Origin: Marsupella aquatica
Taxonomy: Eukaryota; Marchantiophyta
DNA: 64,000 bases
Direction: 5' to 3'
NCBI GenBank assembly: GCA_973895155.1
Contig: OZ316894.1
Span: 15,872,001 to 15,936,000 of the forward strand
Below, piece after piece: positions 38,101 through 49,554 of the stretch. Within the stretch, counting starts at the first letter, position 1. The number at the start of each line of letters is the position of its first letter. The notes under the pieces are model-generated. The model saw only the letters and a list, made by a program, of their open reading frames with translations, was not told the origin of the DNA and did no database searches. The position numbers and the translations under genes were made by a program.

Positions 38101-38926
38101 ATTTCTTCCACAAAAGATAATCACACTTCTGATTCTGACATTCTAGTGCTCCTGTGCACGTCACTTTACCAAATTCCCAGAACTTTTTTGGTTGTACATT
38201 CGCAGAGGTTGGAAATATTCGAGTCCAGAAGTAGTAGTCTTTCGGCCGATCCATGTCACGGAGTCTTGAACCTTTTGAAAGAAGACCTTCTGCGGGAGGC
38301 AATTCAAATACAACGTTTCCATTGTATTTTCTTGGGAGGCAATTCACCTGCTCATGCCTGAAATCACATGTTCGGATGAATCGCGACAGTTCACTATGGC
38401 CAGTTGATTTGAGAATAGCATCCATCGCGCTTCGACGGTAGACAATACCTCCCGCAACACCCCCCACAACGTGTGTCTCCGCAACACCCCCCGCAACGTG
38501 TGTCTCGGAAGGAAACTGACCTTCCATCTTGACCAAAGTTCCCGGATTGGGCGATTTTTGCGAATGAATGGCAACATCCTCCTCATCACTATCGGAAAGG
38601 TGAATGACTGGAACCAGATGAATTTCATTCGTAACGGAATTATCTCGAAGATTGATATAGTATCTCTTCCCAGCGTTCAATTGCCAAAATCTGACTCCAT
38701 CGTCGATATCAAACAATGCGTCACCAGCCTCATCTCCAGAAGCATCAACAGGTTTGATGGAAAGAATGTCATTGATGCCAATGTCAAATCTTCTACAAAG
38801 ATAGTTCTCACTAACCTGTTTGTATGTATCGAAAGAACCTAAAGGAATGCGTATAATCTCTCCAGTTCCAGAACGCAGAAGCACAACTGAATTAGACATT
38901 GCGGAACAATAATCCCGAATTGACAA
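35101..38926 (-). pseudogene. MULE-like DDE transposase with SWIM zinc finger, two premature stops
   Basis: Two exons joined in phase 0: 38926-36881 and 36618-35101 (intron 36619-36880). Order in the protein: an N-terminal PB1-like region (VVLLRSGTGEIIRIPLG); a Cys-rich zinc-binding region (CTGALECQNQKCDYLLW, then CHYCQQLPFCTEAC); a catalytic-like core with SFDVMRRMTKYW, then HGFMADNAQAGWNAV and a His motif FHFYQSFHRH, matching the D, D and C/H positions of MULE transposases; a Trp-rich stretch; a basic linker; and a C-terminal SWIM finger, CSCEDFYRHHSHGQPFMPCKH. In-frame TGA codons at 38099-38101 and 36947-36949 interrupt an otherwise continuous frame of about 1,190 codons. It is divergent from the ParB-like/methyltransferase gene. 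Its family assignment rests on motif order only; it may be a distant relative of MuDR. Confidence 0.7.
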
Positions 38927-39976
38927 ACAGAGAAAATGAGAGAATAGGAGAACATAACCCGACTTAAGTTAAGTTAATTTGTAACAAACTCCAGAAGATT
39001 ATCGTTTGTGAACGACAAAACGGGTACTAGTCGTAAAATGTAGAAACATAAATGTCGTTTATCATTTTGCCAACGTCACTACGTACTGGTAACATCAATA
39101 ATATAGTTTGAGAAACATGATCAGATATTTACTAGCGCCCGGCGCTACCATAAATAAGTCATGGAATTAAAACCTAAAAACCAAACTTCATATGCTAGCG
39201 CCAGGCGCTATCATTAATCCACTTCCATTTAAAGGTGAAAACTCTATTAATTTTATTGGAATAACAAAAATGTCAAAAGACATTGAGTTTGTTTGATATA
39301 ATTGTTGTTTATAGGAAATATACACGTATCAAATATAGTTAGCGCCCGGCGCTGACATAATTTCATGGCTGACATCAGTGTTAATGATGTTATTTTAGTG
39401 GTTTTTGAATGCTATGCCTGGCGCTAGTATCCAAAGGAATGACTTGTATTATCCCAACGGTTATATCTAACGGTAAAGTGCATGAACGTACTCATTGTTT
39501 CACGCTTTTTGTAGTTGACTTATTTAACAAAAGCCTACGGATCATCGCTCCTCCCTTACCCTAGTTAAAAAGAGGCGTTACATATACTCATTCTAAACAG
39601 TATCGGCCACTTGTCCTTGTCATGATTGGTGAGTGAGATCCCTTTCTTCCGCATCGATCTACCTCCCATGATGTCAACCGCCCAAGTTTTAAAGGTTTCC
39701 TGCTTGTTCTTTTTGTACGGTAATTTGTTCAGAGCATGAGAATAGACACTGGCTCTGTGTCGTACAAGCACCTTCGCAAACTTTGGGGCTCCACGATGCA
39801 ACCTTCAAGCGCTCCAAGCTCTCCAAGAGGGTATACCACGGTTCCGGAGGGAGATCAGGGTCATTGCAAGAGTACACAATCTTCATTCTCTGGGGCATTC
39901 TATTCGCGTCGTGTTACAAGATCGAGCGGAGCGATTCCTTCGTCAAACATAACACTCCCAAGCCAGAAGGGGCAGA
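38927..39976. promoter_or_regulatory. Shared upstream region of two divergent transposon genes
   Basis: About 1 kb between the start codons of the transposase (minus) and the ParB-like/methyltransferase gene (plus). It holds four of the twelve palindromes (39133, 39196, 39340, 39412) at spacings of 60-145 bp and no convincing exon. Position suggests a bidirectional promoter that the palindromes could regulate; this is inference. Confidence 0.4.
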
Positions 39977-42900
39977 ATGGAGATTGATGGCATGACCGAT
40001 TACGCTTTGGGAGAGGGCAACAAGGTAGGACTTGGAATGGATGAAGTCATCTCCAAACACATCATGTCGTTTGGGAAAGATTTCCGGGGGAATGAGAAGG
40101 AACCTCCACGGATTCCGCTTTATCGCCTGGTCCACATGGAGGTTGTTCGGACGTTACAGAAGGAGAATGCATCAATTGAGAAATTGAAAGACTCATTCCA
40201 AAGTAGTGGATACAATCCTAGGATAGGAATGCAGTTTTTTGTACAGCCGACTGATTCGGATGGTGTGGAGCAAATCTGCACTGAAGAGATCAGGGAGAGT
40301 TGGGATGCAATTTGGGTTGCTGAGAACGAGAAGTTTGAGCTGGAGTGCGAGGCAGATCCTGCCTTTATGATCTTGAAAGACAAAATGTTCTCAGTGTTCG
40401 ACGGGAATCATCGACTTTACTCGTGGACGATGGTCACAAAGGAAAATCCCGACAACGTCAAGTATCATCCCAGAGTTCTCTGCACAATTTTCAAGGGTGA
40501 CAAAGCTTTGCAAATTCAGATTGAGGCGGCTATGCACACTGTGAACCAGTACGTTTTTTGCCCTAACTTGTAATTAACGATTTCCGCAATACTTAGTTAT
40601 TACATAAATACAGTGTTTATGGAGTGTTTATAGAATAATATAGTGTTTATAGGCTAATTGAGTGTTTAAGTTAAGCTAGCGCCCGGCGCTAATAACTGAA
40701 AACCTGGCCTATTGCAGGTTAGGGCAGGCCGTTGTTGAACCGTCGTGGATCCTTGACGCAGACAGAATCCGGAGGATTCTTTCTCACGATCTAGAGCACT
40801 ACAAGTCTATCATTGACAGCGCCAATTATGCAAAGTTTGAGTATATCAAACAGAAGACTCAAAAACATTCTTGGTACACAAGAAAAATGCCTCTGGAAGC
40901 TCTAGTCTATATTTTATGCGAAAACAAAATTAAAGCTTACACTAACCAGTTCAAGATGGACATGGCACTGGCAGCAAGTCAAGGCAATCCTTGGTCGGCT
41001 GATGACATCACAAAGCGGCAATCGCTCATGTTGAAAGAGTCTACTAAAGATTGGTCCACGAAAACATCCAAAATCACTCCTCTTCTTAGTCCTGAGTTTG
41101 AAGATTTTCTAGGTACCTGTGCAGAGATGTATGTTTTGACAGAGAAAAACAAGCGAGAGAAAAAACCAGATTCGGTTGTTTGCACTATGGACCGTGCCAG
41201 ACTCTTCACTGCAGTTTCGGCGCTTGATCCAAAATTGAGGTGTACATTGCTCGTTGCTCACTGTACTCCAGAGTTGAGAAAACAATTCTTCCACCCTTCG
41301 AGTGTGAACGATGATCCAGTGAAGCAGTACGTGGTGCCACACATGGCAAACATGGAATACCGTCGAGGGAATTGCAATTGGGATGCTACACTCGGCAATT
41401 TCCACAGTGATTGAAACGCTACCGGTTGATAGGCTTGCCCAGTCAGGGTGTGACTCGGTAGAAAATCTGATTGAAGTAATTTCAAGTGAATTTCGAAGGT
41501 ATGGGGATCTTGTGAAGGCAAAGTTCTTCAACACCATGTGGCCATCAAGATACCCTGATAAAGAGGTATATACCGAGAAAAATCAGAAGAGGGCCAAGAG
41601 GTATTTGTATCGTTTCTACATTTGAATGGAAATTCATTCCCCGGATGCTCTTTGGGCGTATCCAGCCGCATTTCACAAGTGGATTACTGTAAAGGAGGGA
41701 GATCTTGTTTGTGACTTATACTCGATGTATCCTGCCGAGGGTAAACTACCCCCAAGGGAAATGTCCGAGTGGGAAAGAATTCACTGCCCATGGTACCTTG
41801 ACACAGACAAGTGGGATTCACCCTTTGATGAAGTGGAGAAGGATTGGTTTCTGAAACTTGCAAAGTCACAGATCCTTCCCAACATTGTTTCTGAGATGAA
41901 GCAAGGTCTCCTTAGCGACATTGATAAATCTTCTACGGAGTTACAGACAATCTGTGAGACAGTAGTTGTCCATGTAGATAGGAGCCGCAAGCCATGAGGG
42001 AAAGTTAAAATAGACACTGCAGTGCCAAGTGCCTCCACGCGATCCAGAAAGAAACGTAAGTTTTCAATCTTTTTTTCAAATGTTTGCTAGCGCCCGGCAC
42101 TGCCATTCTTGTGTTTCAATCTTCATCAGTGTTTGCTTGAAGGCCCTAATCCCACATTCTTTGCAATATGTTCATAGGTCAAAAGAAGTCAGATGCAGAT
42201 GGCATAGATGATACGAAGGTTACCCCAAAAGCTTCAAAAGCAAATACTGGCGCTTTGCCAGATCCACTTACACCAGTTAATTCTGGGAAATCGATTGTCC
42301 CAGTCGATGCAACCAGTACAAAAAAGAAAAGCAGAAGGACTCGAGATGTTGGACAATCAGAACGGGATTCTCAAGCTGTCACTGGGCTCCAACGTGATGT
42401 TGGGGATTTTAAAGCCAAGTCGTCTCGTCATTGTTTCGTTGAGACCAGTGTCAGTGAACTTGTGGACAGTGTGTTTAATAAGGAGGAGAAGCCGGAATGG
42501 GTAAATGATGCCGAAAAGTGGGGGAAAAACCTGATCAAATCTGGATGCCGGCTGAAAGGAGTGGTGAGGGGTGGGAAGCAAAGACCTTTTGGTGTTGACG
42601 CTGGTTTTATTTACTTGCCAACTGGGCTAAAACCGACTTTGCTTGACAGAAAGGTCCCTAAATGGAACGTCCCCGACTGTACCCTACCCCGATCCTTTTT
42701 CCGGGCAATGGATCCTTTTTTGTCGGATGACGGAATTATTGCGATACTCCATACGAGGGAGTATGATCAAATTTCGCAGGTCATCTCCGCTTGTCAAGAG
42801 TCCAAGAAATTCCAGTGTCTATGTACACATAATGTCGTCATGGGGTTCCCAATGTACAAAGCGAAGTCTGATTTACAGGTAATTTTGTTGATCCTTTTGC

Positions 42901-43388
42901 TAGCGCCAGGCGCTATTCATATTATGTATTACTTTCTTTTTTTATTTGACCTTATTTCAGGTAAACTATTCAACGTGATTTTTTGGATTATTTGCTAGCG
43001 TCCGGCGCTATTGTAATCTGAGGGTCCTTCCTCTATTTTGTTCCCTTTTCAGGTATTCACTTTACGTTTGGATGTATTTTCGCGGATATCATCCAAGGTG
43101 AAAGTCCCAAAAGATCCTAAGTTCAAACCCCTTTCAAAAACAGAGGATCCTTCCATTACAAATCTGATTGGACTTCCCTTCGCGAAGGTTGATACAACTC
43201 CAGAGCTTGAATTTGCCGGGAATGCCAGACTACATCCAGGATTCATGCAGTCTGTGTTGGAACTAATTACGTGTCCAAGAGATATTGTTCTGGATTGGGC
43301 TGTAGGTTCGGGGAGTACATTTGTTGCAGGTGATAATTGTGGTCAATTTGTAATTGGACTCGAGAATAGGAAGGAGTTTGGAGTTTGA
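39977..43388 (+). pseudogene. ParB-like domain plus DNA methyltransferase domain protein, degenerate
   Basis: Four exons: 39977-40548, 40718-42055, 42178-42878 and 43053-43388, with matching phases. The N-terminal exon has a ParB/sulfiredoxin-like signature, VFDGNHRLYSW. The middle is helical (about 400 residues), followed by a Lys/Arg-rich linker (STRSRKKR, STKKKSRRTRD) that could be a nuclear localisation signal. The C-terminal part resembles beta-class N4/N6 amino methyltransferases: LSDDGIIAILHTREYDQISQ, then LHPGFMQSVLELITCPRDIV and motif I LDWAVGSGSTFVAGDNCG with VIGLENRKEF. A clear DPPY-type catalytic motif is not visible; GVDAGFIYLPTG occupies the region where it might be. Damage: in-frame TGA at 41623 and 41995, a frameshift near 41300-41340, and a C-terminus that stops at a junction with CACTA sequence at about 43385. 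The start ATG has a stop just upstream in frame. Confidence 0.7.
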
Positions 43389-45160
43389 GCCAAGCAAACA
43401 TAACATTGATGTTATGCACATTGAAAAGAATATTTGTGAGAGTCTACTCAGATTCTTGTGTGGAGAGAAAGACACTGGTTCAGTGAGATCTTGAACAAAG
43501 GGGAATGAAACCCCATCTTTGGTTGAGGCCACATGCCCACAGAGCTGATGTGCTCTTGAAGTACCAAGCGCCCTATGTTATGACAGACACAGAGTGGGAA
43601 CTATTTGTGCAGAGGTTGAGTTCTTTGAAGGTTCCTTCAAACTATGGCAGTGCTTTCAAGAAGCATATCATGACTAGAAAGCTTGGTAGTATGAAAAGCC
43701 ATGACTACCATATGTTGATGCAACAGGTGTTGCCTTTATGCCTGAGGGGCCTGTTGCAGAAGCCTGTTCGTACTGTGATCATGCGACTCAGTGATGTGTT
43801 TCGTCGTATTTGTGTGAAGGTTTGGGATGAAACACACTTCCCACAACTGACAGAAGATGTCGCTCAGGTGCTGTGTGACCTGGAGATTTATTTTCCTCCC
43901 GCATTTTTTGATGTCATGACCCACCTACTTGTCCATGTTGTGGAAGAGCTACACCAATTTGGGCCTGTGAGTGCTCGTTGGTTGTACCCTTTGGAACGGT
44001 ACATGGAGCTACTCAAAGGTCACGTGAGAACATATTACAAACCTGAAGCAAGCATGGCTAAAGGTTACATCAAGGATGAGACTCTGGGATTTCTGACCGA
44101 ATACATAGCACAATATGAGCATGTGAAGACCAGGGTGTGGAATTCTGATGAGGAGGAAGGGGTGATAGGTGAAGTACTGGAAGGGGCTGCAACCACAAAG
44201 AACCTGACCATATCTATGAGAGACTTGGCACATGACTTTGTATTGCACAACACTGTGGTGATGGAACCCTGGATACAGTGAGTGCATACATGTGCTATAA
44301 TCCAGTTCATGAGCTTAAATGTTGTGTTCGTGTGGTTTTCTCCTTCAGCCTGTTCATGTTTACCCAAGCTAATGCTGTGTGGTTGTTCGTTCAGGGAGTA
44401 TGAGTCATTGAAGGCGACCCATCCCACTGCAGGAACAACTTTTCCAGGTTTCATGGAGTGGATCAGAGTGGCAATTAGAGAGCATCACGAGACCCACCCA
44501 AACATGGATGCAGATGTTTACCTACTGTCTAATGCCCCTAGCCTGAAAGTGAAGACTTACAAACGGATGAGAGCATATGGGAATCACTTCCGAGTGAAGG
44601 ATGGTGACAGTGCCTACAGGGTGACGAATGACTGCGGGCTCATCACTGTATTTGAGCAACAGAGCCACAATCACGACAGGGCCTGGATGGAGATGGGATA
44701 TGTGGGAGAATTAGTTGACATATGGGCTCTGGACTATGGGGCGGTGTCCAGTCCTGTGATTCTTATGAAAGGTTCATGGGTGCGGCAGGATTGGCTTGGT
44801 AACAGGGCTACCATGAAGAGAGACAACGACGGTTTCTTGCTGGCCAATTTCAGAGGGAAATTGCCCGAATGGTCTGAGCCATTTGTGTTTCCTAGTCAGG
44901 TGGAGCAAGCTTTCTTCCTGGATGTGGAAGACTCCCCAGGTTGGCGTGTAGTGTGTCATAAACAGGCCAGGCAACGTCGGATGGAAGGATCAAACCTTGA
45001 GTTTCATTTACACTCTCATAGTGCCTTTGATCGTCGGCGTTCAGACCAAGTGCCTGTAGTTCATGATAGCGGGGACTTCATTCTTGTGACAAGGGTAGAT
45101 GCATTTGCTGAAGGAGGCAAATTCAGAGATGCAGATGCCAACAGTGTGCCTGTGCCATGA
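43386..45160 (+). pseudogene. CACTA (En/Spm) TNP2-type transposase, C-terminal half
   Basis: The sequence begins abruptly with KHNIDVMHIEKNICESLL, the hallmark just before the C-terminal part of plant TNP2. After a frame change near 43490 it continues DLEQRGMKPHLWLRPHAH, then the DUF4218 region (MKSHDYHMLMQQVLPLCLRG, FPPAFFDVMTHLLVH, RWLYPLERYMELLKGHVR). An intron at 44278-44394 keeps frame, and the second exon holds the DUF4216-like region (GYVGELVDIWALDYG, WVRQDWLGNRATMKRD, FPSQVEQAFFLDVEDSPGWRVV), ending with TGA at 45160. The N-terminal half with the catalytic region is missing and directly replaced by the methyltransferase gene. The fragment is otherwise well preserved, suggesting fairly recent activity. 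Confidence 0.85.
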
Positions 45161-45232
45161 GTAATGTGAATTGTTTGCATGGACATTAGTGAGGGGAAGG
45201 ATGTGTAATAAAGTAATTCTGAAGCAACACAG

Positions 45233-46520
45233 ATGTATGGATGGATGCCTGGTGATTGTGGTTGCATTGTGTTATACGGGGTGACCATAGATGACATGTT
45301 TTTGTGGTCCAATAGGATGGAACAGAGTGACACAGAGATGTGTGAGTATGAAAGGAAAACTATGGAACAACGAGCATACGTGAAAGCCAAAATCGCAGAA
45401 CTGGATCTGGAAAAGGATGTGGCTGAATTGTAAGGGAACGATTCTCAACTACACCCCTCCTCTGAGTTTGTGTGACATGAATAGTTCAATGTGGCACTGA
45501 AATTGTGACTGTATTCTCATATTGGAATGTCGCAGAGCCACAGCATTTTCAAAGAAACAAAAGGAGTACGCAAGAAGGGTGACCAGCACTATCTCTGGGC
45601 CTGTGCGTCAGAGTGACAGGTTGAGCAAGAAGGTCGTACCTACAATGGCAGAATGTGGAGATGACATTGATGCTGCACAGGTGGGTGCAGACACTAGACA
45701 AGAAGATGCAGATGATGAGTATTTTCCAGAGGAAATGGATGAGGATGGGGGTTATGAAGATGAATACATTGCAGAGCAGCCCCAAAAGAAACATGTAAGT
45801 AGTTTTCCCAACAAGGTTTTGAGTTAAAAACTCTTGTTTAGAGGTTTCATATGTTCAGTACTACACATATGTACCTTGCTTAGTTCCTGACATTGTAGTT
45901 GGTGATGTGATGCAGCGTCCTGCCAGTTCTGTTTTGCCTTCGAAGCCTGTGCATGCACCATACCAGCAGGGGGGCTGACCTCTGATCAAGGTTGGCAAGG
46001 TGGTAGTAGTGGTAGATCCCAGGCTGGTGCCCAATACTATGGCAGGGGGCAAGCTCTAGGTTATGCCCGTGGTAGAGGCAGAGCAGGTCCAAACCCACAA
46101 TCTCGTGGGTATGGACGTCCACCTCAACCATGGGGATGTGAGTATATATCTATATGCCAGTTCTTTGTGAAGGCATGGCACTCCTGAATTTCAGACTGCA
46201 TATCAATTTTTGACATTGTTTGGGATGTATTGGATTCAGACAACATGAAATTCTGTCCACCTGCCATTGCATGCAGATTCTGCCCAACCTGATTGGGCAA
46301 ATGCTAGTAATGATCAGTTCCAATGTCCACAAGGACAGACATGGGTTGAACCAGGTTGGGAGGATGGTGGTGGGTCGTGGAATGAACAAGGTTGGGAAGG
46401 TGGTGAAGGTAATTGGCAGGGATATCAAAATTCAGTACCTACAAACGCTGGAAGAGGAGCAGGTAATGTCTGATCTTGTCAGCAATGGAAGAACTCATTA
46501 TATGTGGAGTCCATTCACGT
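45233..46520 (+). pseudogene. Probable 5' exons of the CACTA accessory gene
   Basis: Two open stretches, 45322-45433 (MEQSDTEMCEYERKTMEQRA, KIAELDLEKDVAEL) and 45531-45795 (KKQKEYARRVTSTISGPVRQ, then an acidic DDEYFPEEMDEDGGYEDEY run), followed at about 46276-46462 by a Trp/Gly/Gln-rich low-complexity stretch (WVEPGWEDGGGSWNEQGW). They lie between TNP2 and the TNP1-like exons on the same strand and are most simply its 5' exons, though exact splice junctions were not all fixed. Confidence 0.45.
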
Positions 46521-46925
46521 GGGGGGGACTCTGCACATGTATAATGATAGAAAATGTATGTGTGCAGGTTGGACAGTCGAACCATCGACTCAAGTATTCA
46601 CAATGCCCCTATGCAGATGCAGCACGGAAGGGGGATAGGTATGTCGGTGAATGTTCAGTTGTTTTCCTACAGTTTGTACTTAGTTTTCAGTACATATGTT
46701 TGCACACACATACCTAGAAAGTGACATCATCCGGCCCCTGTACTAGGCTGGACAGGTGGTCCAGGGTCGCAACAATTTCAGAGTGCAGTCCCTGCACAGG
46801 CATCTACAGGCAGAGCTACAGGTATGTATGTTTGAAGAATTTTTCTTGAAGTGAAGCATTGAATGTTGCCGTCATCCATTCTTCTATATGTAGTTCTCAA
46901 GCATGAATGGCATTGTATTTTCCCA

Positions 46926-49021
46926 GGTGGCTTCAGAACCCCAGGTAGGGTGAATGAAGGGGTGGCCAATACAACGCCCAGTACTACCGAGAGCAGTGCA
47001 CGAGGGGAGGTGACAAAGAAAGGGAACGTAAAGTTGAATGAGAGACAATGGGTGGATGCTGAGTGTCCTCGCAAGAACCGATAGCATGCTGATTTGAAAG
47101 CTGAAGTATTGCGTTGGTTAGATGTGAGTGTTATTAATTTTAAAAAACAGCATCCAAAAGATTGGAAGACTGTATGTGAAAATATTGCTGCCAAATGGAA
47201 TTATGTGGGTAGTGATGATGGCGTGGACATAGGTTGCCTAGAGAGTACAGCAGGTAAAATTATCAAGCAAGAGAGGTGGAGAATGCATAAGGCTTGGAAG
47301 GAAGGTGGGGAGAAGCCAGATATGCCTCCACCAGCCAGTTGTGATGATAAAGTGTGGGCAAGGTTAGTAGCTTATTTTGTAACAGATGCTTCAAAAAAGA
47401 AGAGTTCACAGATGACCGAGGCCAGGTTGAGTGTTCAGAACCCTAATCTGACAGGAAGGACCGGCACTGCACCGACAGCTAAACGTTTGGTAAGAATGAA
47501 TGGCCTAGCTATGTAATTTATGCTACACTATGTACTATTTTTTAGTGTAAACCCATACATGTAAACTTTGTTTTTTAGTGTACGTTCCCTGAATATTGAT
47601 CGATAACTTGTGTTTGCCATGCATGTGCAGAAAGCCCAATTGGGGCAAAGCCCTTCAAAAGAAGAGTTGAGGGCTGAAATTGTGAACACCCGGGCTCAAG
47701 AGGGTGCATCTGAATCCTCCAAGCATGTAAGTTATATGAGTTCTGATTGGTAATTGAATGACCTGCGTTGAATTTCAGGTGTACACTGTATATAACATTG
47801 ATTGTGCATATATTGCCCAACATTTCATATGGAGTGATTGAACCTATACCCCTGTGTCATGTAGGGAGGTGGATCTTCACTTACAGAGATAAGTGGTCGT
47901 TTGAAGGCTGTCGAAACATGTCTTCCAGAGATCAATGAACGTTTGAATTCATTGACTGACTTGTTCCATGTGAACTTCAAGACATTAATGGAAGCTGTTG
48001 TGTCGGTGAGAGATAAAATTGATTCCAATTCTACAGGAGTTCCACCATCACCACTTGAGGTGGCAAAGTCGATGCACTCTTCTGGCATGCCAACGACATG
48101 TAGGCTTGAAGGTAAGGCCTTTACAATTGTGTGGGATATGATTATTAAATGTATAGTTTGAATTGACATTGTTTGTTGAATGTGTTATTTTCAGTAACAT
48201 ATATTGTGGTTGTTGTGTCCATAGAGAATAAGACAGGTGCTACAGAGAAGAAGTATGAGAACCTGGCAAATACTCGCTGTAATTTAGAGGCAACAAAGTT
48301 GCAGTCTGTACAAGCAACTTGTTTGACAGAGGGCAGTCAACCATGTTTGGATGAGGATGACATTGGCAAGGGAGTGGATGATATCAATGTTGGGGCAAAT
48401 GAGGATATCAGCAAGCATGACAATGATACCATTGAGCCAGATTCATGCTATGTAGATCTTGACTCCATTGCAGAGATAAATGATTTGCAGAATGTATCAT
48501 TCTCAATGACAGGTGTGCCTCTTGTTGAGATAAATCCAACCAAAGAGTTAGTTGGTATGACACTCCCAGGTGATGAACCTGCTACTGTGACAGTCCTAAC
48601 AAAGGAACCTACTGAGCCTAGCTTCACTACTGTGAAGAGAGGAAGCATGCGCACACGAAACAAGTCTGCTGGTGGGAGCAGAGCCACGTCAAAGGTTTCA
48701 TACAAACCTCCAAGAACAGTGCTGGCAGAAAGATCTAAGGTGGAAGTGGGGAAAGCACCTAATGCCGAGGGACAAAGTGGCTTGTTAGCTGTTGATGAGA
48801 GTGGAACACGAGTAGGATTTGCCAGAGTGCAGGTTGGTTCCACAACGTTCCATGGCAAGAGGATTCCCCCAGGTTATTCAGTAGTGTTAGTCACATTACT
48901 AGTGAAACCTAAAGCTGTCCTTCCCATTCCAAACACAAATGATGATCCTCCTCAAAAGACACTTGGAGATGCTGCAGGTTCTTTGGTATTATGGCCAAGC
49001 AAGTTCATAGAGGATCCATAA
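46926..49021 (+). pseudogene. CACTA TNP1-like accessory protein gene
   Basis: Exons at about 46927-47488 (KGNVKLNERQWVDAECPRKN, then LKAEVLRWLDVSVINFKKQH and CENIAAKWNYVGSDDG), 47631-47727 (KAQLGQSPSKEELRAEIVNT), 47865-48111 (GRLKAVETCLPEINERLNSL, coiled coil) and about 48224-49021 (basic and Ser/Thr-rich, ending LVLWPSKFIEDP). The arrangement, downstream of TNP2 and with a predicted DNA-binding region followed by a short coiled coil, matches the TNP1/Transposase_24 genes of plant CACTA elements, which encode a protein binding subterminal repeats. A TAG at 47082-47084 interrupts the frame where Gln fits, so this copy is broken or needs an alternative splice. Confidence 0.65.
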
Positions 49022-49554
49022 CAATGTCATGCCATTATTTGTTTGTAGTGTGAGTCATGTTATGTAGATTTTAGATGTCAAGAAGCAGTACAAGAATCAT
49101 GTCCTCTTGGAGATTCATAGTATCATGCATGTGCTTTCAGTTATCTCATCCTACAGTCATCAATTATGAGTTCCTGTTTTGTCTAAATTACATTGATCAC
49201 ATTGTAAACTATTCCATTGGAATTCAAATGATCTTCATTTTTTAGCAAGATTGTGATTGTGTTTAATTCTTATGAATGTTTTATGTAGGATCTGCTTATA
49301 TGATGCTTTGTTTCATGTGGATGTCATTCATGCTATGTTCATTTCTTGTATTCAATGTGTTATATTTCTAAAGTTAGAACATCAGGTTTCTATGTATTGT
49401 AATGTCGAGTGCTCTCTCTCCTTATGAACTGTCCCTCTGTGTTCATTAGTCATGGTTATAACTTGCATGTGAACCTTATTAGTTATAAACATGAGTATAT
49501 AGAGTCCCAAATGGTTCTGTTGTGTGACGCGGGCTAGGGTCTCCATTGGTCTCT

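Larger units (their letters stand above)
34986..43010. repeat. Dispersed 15-bp palindrome TAGCGCCNGGCGCTA, 12 copies
   Basis: Copies start at about 34988, 36684, 36751, 36829, 39133, 39196, 39340, 39412, 40677, 42088, 42901 and 42996. Five or more are exact or nearly exact (39133, 39196, 40677, 42901); the others have one to three changes. Every copy is non-coding: one just past the transposase stop, three inside its intron (36619-36880), four in the gap between the divergent genes, and one, one and two in the three introns of the ParB-like/methyltransferase gene. I saw no copy elsewhere in the window. The confinement to one element and to its non-coding parts suggests a recognition site belonging to that element. 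Confidence 0.9.

Noticed and set aside
40560-43388. ParB/methyltransferase gene as bacterial contamination or organellar insertion
   Set aside because: It has three plant-like introns with correct phases and sits between eukaryotic transposon genes in continuous sequence.
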